From JAVVUJ01 sp964461765 (lineage in GTDB: Bacteria; Bacillota; Clostridia; Peptostreptococcales; Anaerovoracaceae): 46,974 nt of DNA. This document shows, piece by piece, positions 16,493-24,791 of this stretch. The stretch is from assembly GCA_964461765.1 (NCBI GenBank), contig CAYWVS010000018.1:1-46974 (forward strand), written 5' to 3'. Within the stretch, counting starts at the first letter, position 1; each line of letters starts with the position of its first letter. The notes below the pieces were generated by a model that had not been told where the DNA came from, made no database searches, and saw only the letters and a program-made list of their open reading frames with translations. The position numbers and the translations under genes are program-made.

Positions 16493-17200
16493 CTATACCC
16501 CCCTTGTGGACGGATCCCAGATTACCTTGTGAAGTTGGAGGCTGAGGCGAGGGGAAAGCCCATGTTTTTCAAAAAAAAGCGCTTTTTCCAGAAGCATTTG
16601 ACCGAGTGCTTCCAGGGAAAGTAGTCCGAATACGCAGGAGAAATTCAGCACACAGTGGATTTCGGACAGCCTCTTTACATAGGGTGTTATCTTCATCAAG
16701 GCATAAGCAAAATCCTCTTTATTGCTCAATACGAATTTCAGCTCATCTCCATAATTTAGAAGGGAAATGTTGTTATCCAGTATATCCTGATCCTCCATAG
16801 CGGAGGAGGGGCATTTTACATCAAGAGCATAGTTGATTTTGCTGTTTCCAACCTCTTCCGGCAAATAAAGGGGGACGGAACCGTTTGTTTCCACCCTCAC
16901 CGTAAATCCTGATGCTGCAAGGGCGAGGGGGATTTCACGAACAGGATTTAGAAGAGGTTCACCTCCGGTACATATGACCTGAGTAAGCCCTTGTCGTTTT
17001 ACGAAGGCAACAATTTCCTCCATGCTTTTTTGCTGATAGGCTTCATCTACCAAAGGTTGAGTATAGGAGGTGTCACAGTAGGTGCAACACAAATTACAGC
17101 CTCCTACTCGTACAAAGGTTGCGGGAAAGCCCGTGGTTATACCCTCGCCGGAAATGCTTTTAAAGATTTCACAAATGGGAAATGTCCCCTTATTACTCAT
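16493..17200 (-). CDS. queE: 7-carboxy-7-deazaguanine synthase QueE (radical SAM)
   Basis: The 235-residue protein catalyses ring contraction of 6-carboxytetrahydropterin to 7-carboxy-7-deazaguanine. Family hallmarks are the N-terminal FPICEIFKSISGEG, the cluster motif CNLCCTYCDT, and VICTGGEPLLNP for SAM binding. A later KVIWDPSTRG ends the protein. The Met at 17200 has GGAGG nine bases upstream and overlaps queD by eight bases. The cytosolic enzyme needs SAM, magnesium and an electron donor such as flavodoxin; a flavodoxin is encoded elsewhere in this window but not in the operon. Confidence 0.92.
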   Translation of the reverse strand: MSNKGTFPICEIFKSISGEGITTGFPATFVRVGGCNLCCTYCDTSYTQPLVDEAYQQKSMEEIVAFVKRQGLTQVICTGGEPLLNPVREIPLALAASGFTVRVETNGSVPLYLPEEVGNSKINYALDVKCPSSAMEDQDILDNNISLLNYGDELKFVLSNKEDFAYALMKITPYVKRLSEIHCVLNFSCVFGLLSLEALGQMLLEKALFFEKHGLSPRLSLQLHKVIWDPSTRGV

Positions 17201-17645
17201 CAAGGGTAACCTCCGCAAAGCTGGAAGAAGTCTCCCACAGTCGTAAGCGTACGAGGGAAATACCGGCTTCTGTGAGAGGTGCTTCCAGCACCTTTGCCAT
17301 TTGCAGACAAAGATTCTCCGCCGTGGGCCTGCCTTCCAATTCTACTGTTTTTTGGAAATTTGTTTTAGCTGTTTCGGCAAAAGCTTTTTCCGCTTTATCC
17401 CCGGTATCTTTATAATACAAAAAAGCATGATCGTAAGAATCCACGATGTATTGGTTGACTATGGATTTTAAATGGCTAAAATCCACCACCATGTCATTTG
17501 TTAGTAATTCTTTCATTTGACCAACGGAAATTTCCAATTTATAGGAATGACCGTGAAGGTGTCGGCAAGCACCCTTATGTCCCTCAAGCATATGAGCCAT
17601 TTCCAGCTCAAAGATTTTTGTTACAGTTAAAGACTTTATTTTCAC
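17193..17645 (-). CDS. queD: 6-carboxy-5,6,7,8-tetrahydropterin synthase QueD
   Basis: The 150-residue PTPS-family enzyme turns dihydroneopterin triphosphate into 6-carboxytetrahydropterin. Zinc ligands are His18, His31 and His33 (EMAHM and LHGHSY), the catalytic Cys is Cys27 (GACRHLHGH), the Asp-His pair is in SYDHAF, and the pterin-anchoring Glu is in LWETSSSF. Length is slightly above the usual ~120-140 because of an insert around residues 78-98. Gene order folE-queD-queE, with an overlap into queE, fits sequential enzymes of one pathway. Confidence 0.93.
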   Translation of the reverse strand: MKIKSLTVTKIFELEMAHMLEGHKGACRHLHGHSYKLEISVGQMKELLTNDMVVDFSHLKSIVNQYIVDSYDHAFLYYKDTGDKAEKAFAETAKTNFQKTVELEGRPTAENLCLQMAKVLEAPLTEAGISLVRLRLWETSSSFAEVTLDE

Positions 17646-17660
17646 TTTATGTACCCTACC

Positions 17661-18215
17661 TTATCCCTTTATATACGTTAGAAATTCCTTCATATAATTA
17701 CTGTCCTCTGAAAAGCAGCCTTTTTTTGCCACGGTTACCGTGCCGGAGCCGTAGGCTTTAATGCCCCTCATTACTACGCACATGTGAACTGCCTCCATAT
17801 AGCAAATTAGACCTTTAGCTTCAAGCTTTTCCATAAGGTAATCCGCCACCTGATGGGTAAGTCGCTCTTGCACCTGCAATCTGCTTGCAAAACACTCCAA
17901 AATCCGGGGAAACTTGGATAGACCTAAAATTTTTTTCTGAGGAATGTAAGCGATGTGACATTTTCCGTAAAAAGGCAACAAATGATGCTCACAGAGGGAA
18001 AAAAGTGGCAAGTCCTTAACCACCACCATGTCGCCACTGCCCTCCGAGTCAAACAGCTTAAGATGGAGATCGGGATCGGCAGTATAACCGCCGAGCAATT
18101 GACCGCACATGGCAGACACTCTTTCGGGGGTTTCGGCAAGTCCGTTACGGGAGGGATCTTCCCCTACTACCGCAAGTATTTGTCTTACCGCATCTTCGAT
18201 AACTTTGTTATTCAT
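17661..18215 (-). CDS. folE: GTP cyclohydrolase I FolE
   Basis: The 184-residue enzyme opens GTP to dihydroneopterin triphosphate, the first step to both folate and preQ0. It carries the zinc and catalytic segments LCEHHLLPFYGKCHIAY (Cys75, His77, His78) and HMCVVMRGI (Cys146), and the GLSKFPRI segment typical of FolE. I start at the Met at 18215 because AGAGG lies eight bases ahead; two upstream in-frame starts overlap the ribosome site. Placement with queD/queE/queC and no other folate genes indicates a preQ0 supply role. Confidence 0.93.
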   Translation of the reverse strand: MNNKVIEDAVRQILAVVGEDPSRNGLAETPERVSAMCGQLLGGYTADPDLHLKLFDSEGSGDMVVVKDLPLFSLCEHHLLPFYGKCHIAYIPQKKILGLSKFPRILECFASRLQVQERLTHQVADYLMEKLEAKGLICYMEAVHMCVVMRGIKAYGSGTVTVAKKGCFSEDSNYMKEFLTYIKG

Positions 18216-18229
18216 ATCCATTACCTCTT

Positions 18230-19705
18230 TCAATAATATTCCTGTAGGAGACCTTTTACAGTGACCTCACATCTTTTCTCCGCACTCTCCCAAAGAATCA
18301 ATATTTCGGAAAGTCGGGCTGCGCGCTTCTTGTTTTCCCGGAGTAGCTGGTCTGTCAGGGATGCCACGCAATCTGTGGCAGGTCCACCTCCATAGGCTGC
18401 ATTTTGCAAATATTCGTTGATATTTAGGACTTTCACAGGGTATTCTTTACCCTTTCTTTTAAAGAAGATGGTATCCCGGTCTTCAAAATATTCTTTGTCC
18501 TGATGTTCTTTTACGTATGAACCTACCGTTTCGTGGGCTTGCCGAAAGGAAAGCTGATAGTTTCGCACAAGCATATTGGCGTATTCCGTAGCCAAAGTGT
18601 ACCCTTTTTTTATGGATTGGATCATAGGTTCTGACTGAGGTTTTGCATTTTTTATGAGTGCAGTAAAGATTGTTAAGCATTGACATAAATTCTCAACAGC
18701 GGGCTTCAAAACTGTTACGGCTTCCGTACCCACTGCAATAGAGTTGGTATAGGGTGCACCTCCTGCGGCACTGAGAGCAGCCACGAAGCTTCCCGATAAA
18801 AGCCCCACCTTACCCTGAAGCTGTTCAAAAAGAAAAGGATTCCTCTTGTTTGGCATCATGGAGCTAATTCCCACATACTCGTCGGAAAGCTCCATAAAGC
18901 TGGATTCCGTTGTACACCATAGGAGATAATCTTCAGATGCCCTATTAATCAAATTACCGCACATTGCTATTTCTGCACACAAGACAAAAAGAAAGTCTCT
19001 GGATGCTACGGCGTCTATGGAATTCCGGAAGCAACCCTCAAAGCCCAAAAGATGAGCTGTGTATTCCGTATTTATGGGGAAGGTAGTGCCACCTACGGCA
19101 CCGGCTCCCAATGGACAATTCATGAGAAGGGTATAATGCCCCAATAAACGTTGTGTCTGACGCCCCAGATTTTCGCAAAGAGCCGCAAGGTAATGCCCAT
19201 AAGTGATGGGTAGTGCAGGTTGATAGTGGGTGTAAACCGGCATGGGTACATCCGAATAACATTGGGCATGTTTGCATAGCACTTCAGAAAGCTTTATCAT
19301 GTCCTGCAAAATCCTAATAAAATATTTTCTGCCTTCCAGAAGAAAGGCTGTGGCCTTCATATCATTTCTGGATCTTGCCGTATGAAGCTGTCCGGCGATT
19401 TTCTCTCCTAATTTTTCTACCAAAAAATCTTCATATAGGAAGTAAATGCCACGAATCGGATTTCTTCCCATGAGAGGCTGATATCTATTGCTCCGCAGAG
19501 CGAAAATTTCATAAAGAAGTTTGGTTACGTCACATTTTTCTACTATTTCACATTCCAAAAGCATGAGCAAATGAGCGTTATCTATCTGAGTTTGTATGTC
19601 CAATTGGTCAATATGCTGTGAAGTTAACTTTTCTCCAAATATCATGTCCCTTAGGGAGGATTCCAGTGGTTTTTCCACACGTCCTCTGGTACTTTCTCTA
19701 TTCAT
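18230..19705 (-). CDS. Argininosuccinate lyase-like enzyme (fumarase/aspartase superfamily)
   Basis: The 491-residue protein has ASL-type signatures: HTARSRND at 108-115, VYTHYQPALPITYGH around 158-171, PLGAGAVGGTTFPI around 198-211 and the flexible-loop signature SSMMPNKRNP at 281-290 with its catalytic Ser. The family eliminates fumarate (or a similar alkene) from an N-substituted aspartate to release an amine, amide or amidine. No arginine pathway gene is nearby; instead it overlaps an ATP-grasp ligase by eight bases and precedes folE. I infer a PurA/PurB- or ArgG/ArgH-like two-step amination, with the ligase adding an aspartate-like donor and this enzyme cleaving it. Confidence 0.85.
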   Translation of the reverse strand: MNRESTRGRVEKPLESSLRDMIFGEKLTSQHIDQLDIQTQIDNAHLLMLLECEIVEKCDVTKLLYEIFALRSNRYQPLMGRNPIRGIYFLYEDFLVEKLGEKIAGQLHTARSRNDMKATAFLLEGRKYFIRILQDMIKLSEVLCKHAQCYSDVPMPVYTHYQPALPITYGHYLAALCENLGRQTQRLLGHYTLLMNCPLGAGAVGGTTFPINTEYTAHLLGFEGCFRNSIDAVASRDFLFVLCAEIAMCGNLINRASEDYLLWCTTESSFMELSDEYVGISSMMPNKRNPFLFEQLQGKVGLLSGSFVAALSAAGGAPYTNSIAVGTEAVTVLKPAVENLCQCLTIFTALIKNAKPQSEPMIQSIKKGYTLATEYANMLVRNYQLSFRQAHETVGSYVKEHQDKEYFEDRDTIFFKRKGKEYPVKVLNINEYLQNAAYGGGPATDCVASLTDQLLRENKKRAARLSEILILWESAEKRCEVTVKGLLQEYY

Positions 19706-20945
19706 GGCAGAGCCTCCTTATGGTTTCTTCACAACGGCTGCGAGTTTCAGCAGTACTTTGCCCGGCACAGAGGACGTAGCCGATTCGGTCGCGAAAATCG
19801 TGATAAATGGTAGGGTCATTTAAGCGTGACGGATACATTGCCCATTCCAAGGTGTCATGGGGAGAAGGAGCAATGCTTGCCATGGTTTTCCAATGTTTGA
19901 TTTGATCCTTTAGAATAAATACAATTGAGGAGCATTTTGTTTTATCAGAACTGCAATCATTGTGGGATTCCCATGTAGGATAGGTACTGCAAGCCCTTTG
20001 CAGTACCTTTGTGATAATATCTATACCGGTCAGCTCCATAAGTCGGGGAATAAAGCCCCCTGCCAACCGTGGGTTTACTTCAATGAGTACAGGCTCACCA
20101 TTGCTTTTTAATCTAAATTCAATGTGGGAGGGTCCCTGAGTAAGCCCCAGAGCCCAAAGGGCTTTTCTGAAAAAGTCAATCAACAAATTTTTCATTTGAA
20201 GAGGGAGTGACTCCGGGAAATCATGTCCTGTCTCCACAAACCAAGGAAGAACCCCCAGGTGTTTCTTAGTGATTCCCATCATGTCTAGACCCAGAAACTC
20301 AGCAGAGTATTCCTGACCGTCTTCATAAGCTTGCACTAAGAGAGCGGTATTTTGTGAGCACCCACGTTCGTTGACTTTTGCTGACAAGATTACCCTTGCA
20401 TGATCCAAGAGTTCTTCTTTGCAAGTGCAAAGCCGTACATTTACACTGCCACTACCGGAAATGGGTTTGACCACCACGGGATAGGTAAGCTGCTGCTCCT
20501 TATCCTCTATCATTTGTGCGATGTCTTCTATTTGCTCTATGTTTTCCACGAGAATGCTTGTAGGAACAGCAATGCCTGCATCCTTTAATATTTGTGCCTG
20601 TAGGTACTTGTTTCTGCAATTGTCTATGGCCTGTGGGTTTGGATGCCAAAGTGATAGGGCCTGTGCAGTTTCTGCCGCAATTTTTATGTAATACTCAGAG
20701 GAAGAATATACGCCTTTTATTGGTGAAAGGTGCCGGATATTTTGGAGGATGGCATGGAGGTTATCTGTATCCGCAGAAATCACCGTAAGTCCCGGTATTT
20801 CCATAAAATCATATAAGTCTGGTTTCTTGCATACAATTACAGGTTTTAAATTAAGAGCTATTGTCTTTTCCACAAAGACCCGTCCCGTTCCTGTAGTGTT
20901 ACTTTCTATAAATATAAAAAGACCCCTTGTAGAATGATCGTTCAT
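19698..20945 (-). CDS. ATP-grasp carboxylate-amine ligase
   Basis: The 415-residue protein has a Rossmann-like N-domain and an ATP-grasp core: YPVVVKPISGSGSVNV (ATP Lys and Gly-rich loop, about 157-172), LLVQAYEDGQEYSAEF, and metal ligands in HIEFRLKSNG with EVNPRLAGG around 290-310. ATP-grasp enzymes activate a carboxylate as acyl phosphate and join it to an amine or similar nucleophile. I prefer the Met at 20945, with GAGGAA seven bases ahead; a GTG five codons earlier would overlap that site. It is sandwiched between the cysteine-synthase-like gene and the ASL-like gene, a trio that suggests building and transferring an amino acid side group. Confidence 0.85.
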   Translation of the reverse strand: MNDHSTRGLFIFIESNTTGTGRVFVEKTIALNLKPVIVCKKPDLYDFMEIPGLTVISADTDNLHAILQNIRHLSPIKGVYSSSEYYIKIAAETAQALSLWHPNPQAIDNCRNKYLQAQILKDAGIAVPTSILVENIEQIEDIAQMIEDKEQQLTYPVVVKPISGSGSVNVRLCTCKEELLDHARVILSAKVNERGCSQNTALLVQAYEDGQEYSAEFLGLDMMGITKKHLGVLPWFVETGHDFPESLPLQMKNLLIDFFRKALWALGLTQGPSHIEFRLKSNGEPVLIEVNPRLAGGFIPRLMELTGIDIITKVLQRACSTYPTWESHNDCSSDKTKCSSIVFILKDQIKHWKTMASIAPSPHDTLEWAMYPSRLNDPTIYHDFRDRIGYVLCAGQSTAETRSRCEETIRRLCHE

Positions 20946-20996
20946 ACTATTGTTCCTCACTTGTTAAATTCAATTTGTAAAACTGGTTATTTCAAA

Positions 20997-22043
20997 CTAC
21001 TCGCATCGAATCCTCCTGCCGTTCCACCCACAATAGGACCAATCACTTCCTGCCTCCTCGGGATTTTGGATAAGACGAGGTCTTTTTTCCAAGCAACCCA
21101 TGTCTCTTTTAATATTGTTCCTACTCAGCCAATTGTCATTGTAAATGGTGTTAAGATAACGGGTTCCTTCATCGGGTAATATGGCTACCACTTTTTTGCC
21201 GGGGTTTTGCCGGGCAATGAAGTTTGCCACTAAAAAAGCCGCTCCACTTGTGGGTCCCATGAAAATCCCGCTTTGACTGTGTAAAAGACGAGTAGCATAA
21301 AAAGCGCTTTCCGGGGTTACCCAATGGACTTCATTGATAAGTCGGTAATCCAAATTTTTTGGAATAATGCTGTTTCCCAGCCCTCTCAGAAGCCGAGGAG
21401 TATCTTTTTGTCCAAAAAGCATTGAACCGTTAGTGTCTACCGCTACGGTTGCCAGTTGGGGTGACCGGTATTTCCAGACCCTGGAAATACCGCAAAGGGA
21501 ACCACCTGAACCCACGGGACCTACGACGAAATCTGGATTACCTGTCAGTTCAAAGGCTTCCTCTGCTATTTCTCCATAGGCGGCAGCGTTGTCAGGATTA
21601 TGGTATTGACAAGGCCAAAAACTGCCGGGAATCGTGTTCAGAAGTTTATGTACTTTATCCAATCGACTTTGCTGGAACCCCCCGGATGCAGCCGGTTTTC
21701 GTACAAGAATTACCTCTGCCCCCAATGCCGTAAGCCGTCGCTGTAATCCGGGGTCGATGGCCGGATCGCCTATAATGATTAAAGGGTATTTCTTAAGTGC
21801 ACAAACCATAGCTAACCCTAAGGCAAAGGTGCCTGAGCTGGTTTCTATGACTGTACCCCCATTATTTAGCCTGCCATCCTTTTCCGCTCTTTCGATCATA
21901 TATAAAGCCGGAAGTAGCTTCATTAGCTTAAATGCCATCAGGTATAGGGTATCATTATATTTGATGATGTTTGGTTTCTTCTCAGCAATGCAGATGTTTT
22001 CGTATAGCTCCAATGAATTCACCCTCGATTTCGTCATTTCCAC
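20997..22043 (-). CDS. Cysteine synthase / SbnA-like PLP enzyme, atypical PLP motifs
   Basis: The 348-residue protein is a fold-type II PLP enzyme of the beta-replacement family. The alignment ALYMIERAEKDGRL at about 46-59 places the Schiff-base Lys at Lys42, but the usual Gly-Ser before it is missing (KLMK). SGNTG, which normally holds the substrate carboxylate, is SSGTF (69-73). The phosphate loop GPVGSGGSLCGI and a C-terminal PTSGAA are close to normal. Such changes suggest an unusual substrate rather than housekeeping cysteine synthesis. It is the first gene of the long minus-strand cluster, with 51 bases to the ATP-grasp gene. Relatives make 2,3-diaminopropionate precursors or cysteine analogues. 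Confidence 0.78.
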   Translation of the reverse strand: MEMTKSRVNSLELYENICIAEKKPNIIKYNDTLYLMAFKLMKLLPALYMIERAEKDGRLNNGGTVIETSSGTFALGLAMVCALKKYPLIIIGDPAIDPGLQRRLTALGAEVILVRKPAASGGFQQSRLDKVHKLLNTIPGSFWPCQYHNPDNAAAYGEIAEEAFELTGNPDFVVGPVGSGGSLCGISRVWKYRSPQLATVAVDTNGSMLFGQKDTPRLLRGLGNSIIPKNLDYRLINEVHWVTPESAFYATRLLHSQSGIFMGPTSGAAFLVANFIARQNPGKKVVAILPDEGTRYLNTIYNDNWLSRNNIKRDMGCLEKRPRLIQNPEEAGSDWSYCGWNGRRIRCE

Positions 22044-22305
22044 ATTTTTGTTTGTTATATTGAATTATTTTGTCTTTCCAGTAATTTCTTTAACAATAAT
22101 TTATTTTGGAATATAAGTAAATGAAGCAGATTCACATCTGTTTGTATTATTCTCACAAAAATACAATTACATTTATTTACTAATAAGTATTGATTTTTAA
22201 AATTTTGTTTGATATTATTAAAAATAGCTTGATTTTAAAAATTATTAGATTAAATTGCATAAATTCTTGAAAGCTCATGCTACCCGTAACCTAGGAGGTC
22301 TAATC

Positions 22306-24552
22306 ATGAATCCCGTTGACAATCGCCCTAAATATTTCGTAGCGTTTGCTATTGCGATTATAGTGATAGCACTAGGTCTTCTTTATTTGAATATTAACGT
22401 TCGAGACAACTTGAGTAAGTCCACATGCAATACCTTAGAGGAAATCATGCAACAACAGGCCTATAACTTTACTTCCACCTTGAAAAGTGAAGAGGATATC
22501 GTGCAAAGCATTGCAGAGATTATTGCACCTTCAGGAAAGCTTTCAGATATTAAAGCAGAAACACTTCATAAGCTCTTGGCGGATACGTCCTTTGAATATT
22601 TGTCGGTAGCTGACCTCAATGGAATTTCCTTGACTAGCACCGGGGAAACCTCTCATATGGAAGATCGCCCATTTTTTCAAAGATCTTTAAAAGGAGAGAC
22701 TGTGGTATCTGAACCCTTTCAATCTAGGATTGTAAACGATAAGGTGATCGCCATATCTACTCCTATAAAAAACGGAGAGGAAATCATCGGAGTATTGGTG
22801 GGTTCCTATACTTCCAAACGCCTGAATCAGTTATTTCTCAGTTCCTTTGATGGAAAAGGATATGCTTATGTAACCAACAATGAAGGAACGATTATTGCAC
22901 GCACAACCAATGATTACAGTCTTACTTCCAATGACAATTTGTTTGATGACTGGAAAGATATGAACTTCTATGCTAATGATAAATTTGAGACTATGCGTCA
23001 AAATTTATACGAAAACAAATCAGGTCACTCTAAATATGAGAATAATAACGGTCAAAAGCGTTTAATGCACTATACCACTATTCCGGTAAATGATTGGAAT
23101 CTGTTCTCCGTTGTACCGGATGATGTGATTTCCCAAAGAGCAAATCAAATAGTTTTTATGGTGTATGCCCTTACGGTATTATTTATACTCATGTTTGGTT
23201 TCCTCTTGTATCAAATCATAATCATGCAAAAAGCTCATATAAAACGGCTTTCCGATATTGCCTTTGTGGATGAGTTGACGGGAGCGCCTACCCTGGCAAA
23301 ATTTAAAATGGAAGCCCAAAGAATTTTGGAGGAAAATCCAAACTCCAAGTTTGTTTTAGTGAAAAATGATATTGACCGATTTAAGCTGATCAATCAGGTT
23401 CTCGGCTTTGCAGAAGGTGATAAAGTTTTAAAAAATGTGGCAAAGGCCTTTGAAGCCTGTTCCCAAAGCCAAAAGGAGACCTTCGCAAGAGCTAATATCG
23501 ATGAATTTGTATTGTTACACGAATATATATCAGATGAAAATTTATTCCAAAAGAGACAAGTATTTTTGGATGCTTTCCATAGCTTAATGGGAGAGGAATT
23601 TGGATATAAAATGAACTTTCCTGCCGGTCATTACTTTATTTCTTCTGAGGAATATCGAGATATTTCCGCCGCTGTAGAGAAAGCAAATATGGCTCACAGG
23701 AAGGCCAAGCAAACGGGTGTTGAGATATGTGAATATGATGAAAGCTTAATTCAATCTGAATTGGAGCGTAAAGATATTGAGAACAAGATGGAAGAAGCCT
23801 TAAAAAATAATGAGTTTAAAATGTTTTTACAAGCCAAGCGTTATTTGTCCGATGAAAGTGTAGCCGGGGCTGAGGCTTTGGCTAGGTGGTGGATTAATGG
23901 TCGTTACATCATGCACCCTGCGGATTTTATTCCCGTGTTTGAAAAAAATGGTTTTGTTGTTAAGCTTGACAAGTTTATGTTTGATGAAGCCTGTAAATTT
24001 ATCAGTAATTTGATTGCGGAAGGTAAACCCCCTATTGTCATTTCGGTGAACTTTTCTCGATTACACCTTAGGGATGAAACCTTTGTTCAAACCCTATGTG
24101 ACATTGCTGATAGCAATAATACACCACGTCAATATTTAGAAATCGAGATTACGGAGACTGCCATCCTCGATAATGAAGATGTATTTAACGATGTTCTCAC
24201 AAAGCTCCATATGGCAGGGTTTACACTTTCCATGGATGATTTTGGCACGGGATACAGCTCCCTGGGACTTTTAAAGAATATCGATTTTGATGTAATAAAA
24301 ATTGACCGTAGCTTCTTTATAAACGCACCTAAACCGGAAAAAGCTAAGTATGTGCTTTCCAATGTTATCCAAATGGCCAAAGATTTAGGGATACACACTG
24401 TGGCAGAGGGAGTGGAGCAACGGGAACATATTGAGCTCCTCCGTGAGTTGGGATGTGATATCGTTCAGGGATACTATTATGCCAAGCCAGTTCCTTTTGA
24501 GGAGTTTGAAAAAGATATGTTTGAAAAAGATATGTTGCATAATATCCCTTAG
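22306..24552 (+). CDS. c-di-GMP phosphodiesterase: dCache-like sensor, degenerate GGDEF, EAL
   Basis: The 748-residue protein has a membrane span at about 10-28, an extracellular Cache-type sensor (about 30-275), a second span (about 283-308), a GGDEF-like domain and an EAL domain. The GGDEF motif reads RANIDEF, so cyclase activity is unlikely. The EAL domain keeps its key parts: AEALARWW, NFSRLHLRD, EITETAILDN, MDDFGTGYSS and AEGVEQ, so it should hydrolyse c-di-GMP. AGGAGG lies seven bases before the Met at 22306; the frame upstream has no ribosome site. It is followed by a c-di-GMP riboswitch and two cyclases, giving opposing enzymes in one locus. Confidence 0.88.
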   Translation: MNPVDNRPKYFVAFAIAIIVIALGLLYLNINVRDNLSKSTCNTLEEIMQQQAYNFTSTLKSEEDIVQSIAEIIAPSGKLSDIKAETLHKLLADTSFEYLSVADLNGISLTSTGETSHMEDRPFFQRSLKGETVVSEPFQSRIVNDKVIAISTPIKNGEEIIGVLVGSYTSKRLNQLFLSSFDGKGYAYVTNNEGTIIARTTNDYSLTSNDNLFDDWKDMNFYANDKFETMRQNLYENKSGHSKYENNNGQKRLMHYTTIPVNDWNLFSVVPDDVISQRANQIVFMVYALTVLFILMFGFLLYQIIIMQKAHIKRLSDIAFVDELTGAPTLAKFKMEAQRILEENPNSKFVLVKNDIDRFKLINQVLGFAEGDKVLKNVAKAFEACSQSQKETFARANIDEFVLLHEYISDENLFQKRQVFLDAFHSLMGEEFGYKMNFPAGHYFISSEEYRDISAAVEKANMAHRKAKQTGVEICEYDESLIQSELERKDIENKMEEALKNNEFKMFLQAKRYLSDESVAGAEALARWWINGRYIMHPADFIPVFEKNGFVVKLDKFMFDEACKFISNLIAEGKPPIVISVNFSRLHLRDETFVQTLCDIADSNNTPRQYLEIEITETAILDNEDVFNDVLTKLHMAGFTLSMDDFGTGYSSLGLLKNIDFDVIKIDRSFFINAPKPEKAKYVLSNVIQMAKDLGIHTVAEGVEQREHIELLRELGCDIVQGYYYAKPVPFEEFEKDMFEKDMLHNIP

Positions 24553-24583
24553 TAATGTATAATTTTCAGTAACAAGTAAATAT

Positions 24584-24670
24584 AATTATTTAAAGGTAAA
24601 CTATGAGAAATCATAGGGCACAAAGCCATGGGTCTAAAGCATAGCATGACAGCCGGTTGTATAATAATTT
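24584..24670 (+). promoter_or_regulatory. GEMM-I cyclic-di-GMP riboswitch aptamer
   Basis: The segment matches the GEMM-I architecture. P1 pairs AATTATT (24584-24590) with AATAATT (24663-24669). AAAGGTAAACT precedes a P2 hairpin CTATGA-GAAA-TCATAG whose GAAA tetraloop would dock into the following CACAAAGCC receptor. GGGTCTAAAG and AGCCGGTTGTA match the conserved P3 and 3' core of the class. The guanine equivalent to G20 of the Vibrio Vc2 aptamer is G here, favouring c-di-GMP over cGAMP. It lies directly in the leader of two diguanylate cyclase genes. Confidence 0.85.
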
Positions 24671-24689
24671 CATACTAATTGGGATTCCG

Positions 24690-24722
24690 GATGCTATGCC
24701 GTAATGGATAGCATCTTTTTTT
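24690..24722 (+). terminator. Riboswitch expression platform: intrinsic terminator
   Basis: Stem GATGCTAT with ATAGCATC, ten-base loop, then seven T. GCATAGCAT inside the aptamer (24639-24647) is a perfect nine-base complement of ATGCTATGC (24691-24699), so an antiterminator can form when P3 does not. Ligand binding would hold P3 and free the terminator: an off switch, by inference. Confidence 0.8.
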
Positions 24723-24791
24723 ATTTTGGAAAACATCGTCAAAGATGATATGACGAATATCCACATTATAGGTTTAGAAAGGGTTTTATTT

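Noticed and set aside
18230..19705. Housekeeping argH
   Set aside because: No argG or other arginine gene nearby, and it overlaps an ATP-grasp gene and leads into folE-queD-queE-queC, so a specialised lyase is more likely.
9826..22043. Dpd-type DNA 7-deazaguanine modification system
   Set aside because: preQ0 genes are present, but no DpdA transglycosylase, helicase or nuclease genes are seen in the cluster.
22044..22305. preQ1 riboswitch or T-box before the preQ0 cluster
   Set aside because: I looked for the preQ1 hairpin with its A-rich tail and for T-box sequence on the minus strand; the region is AT-rich without either.
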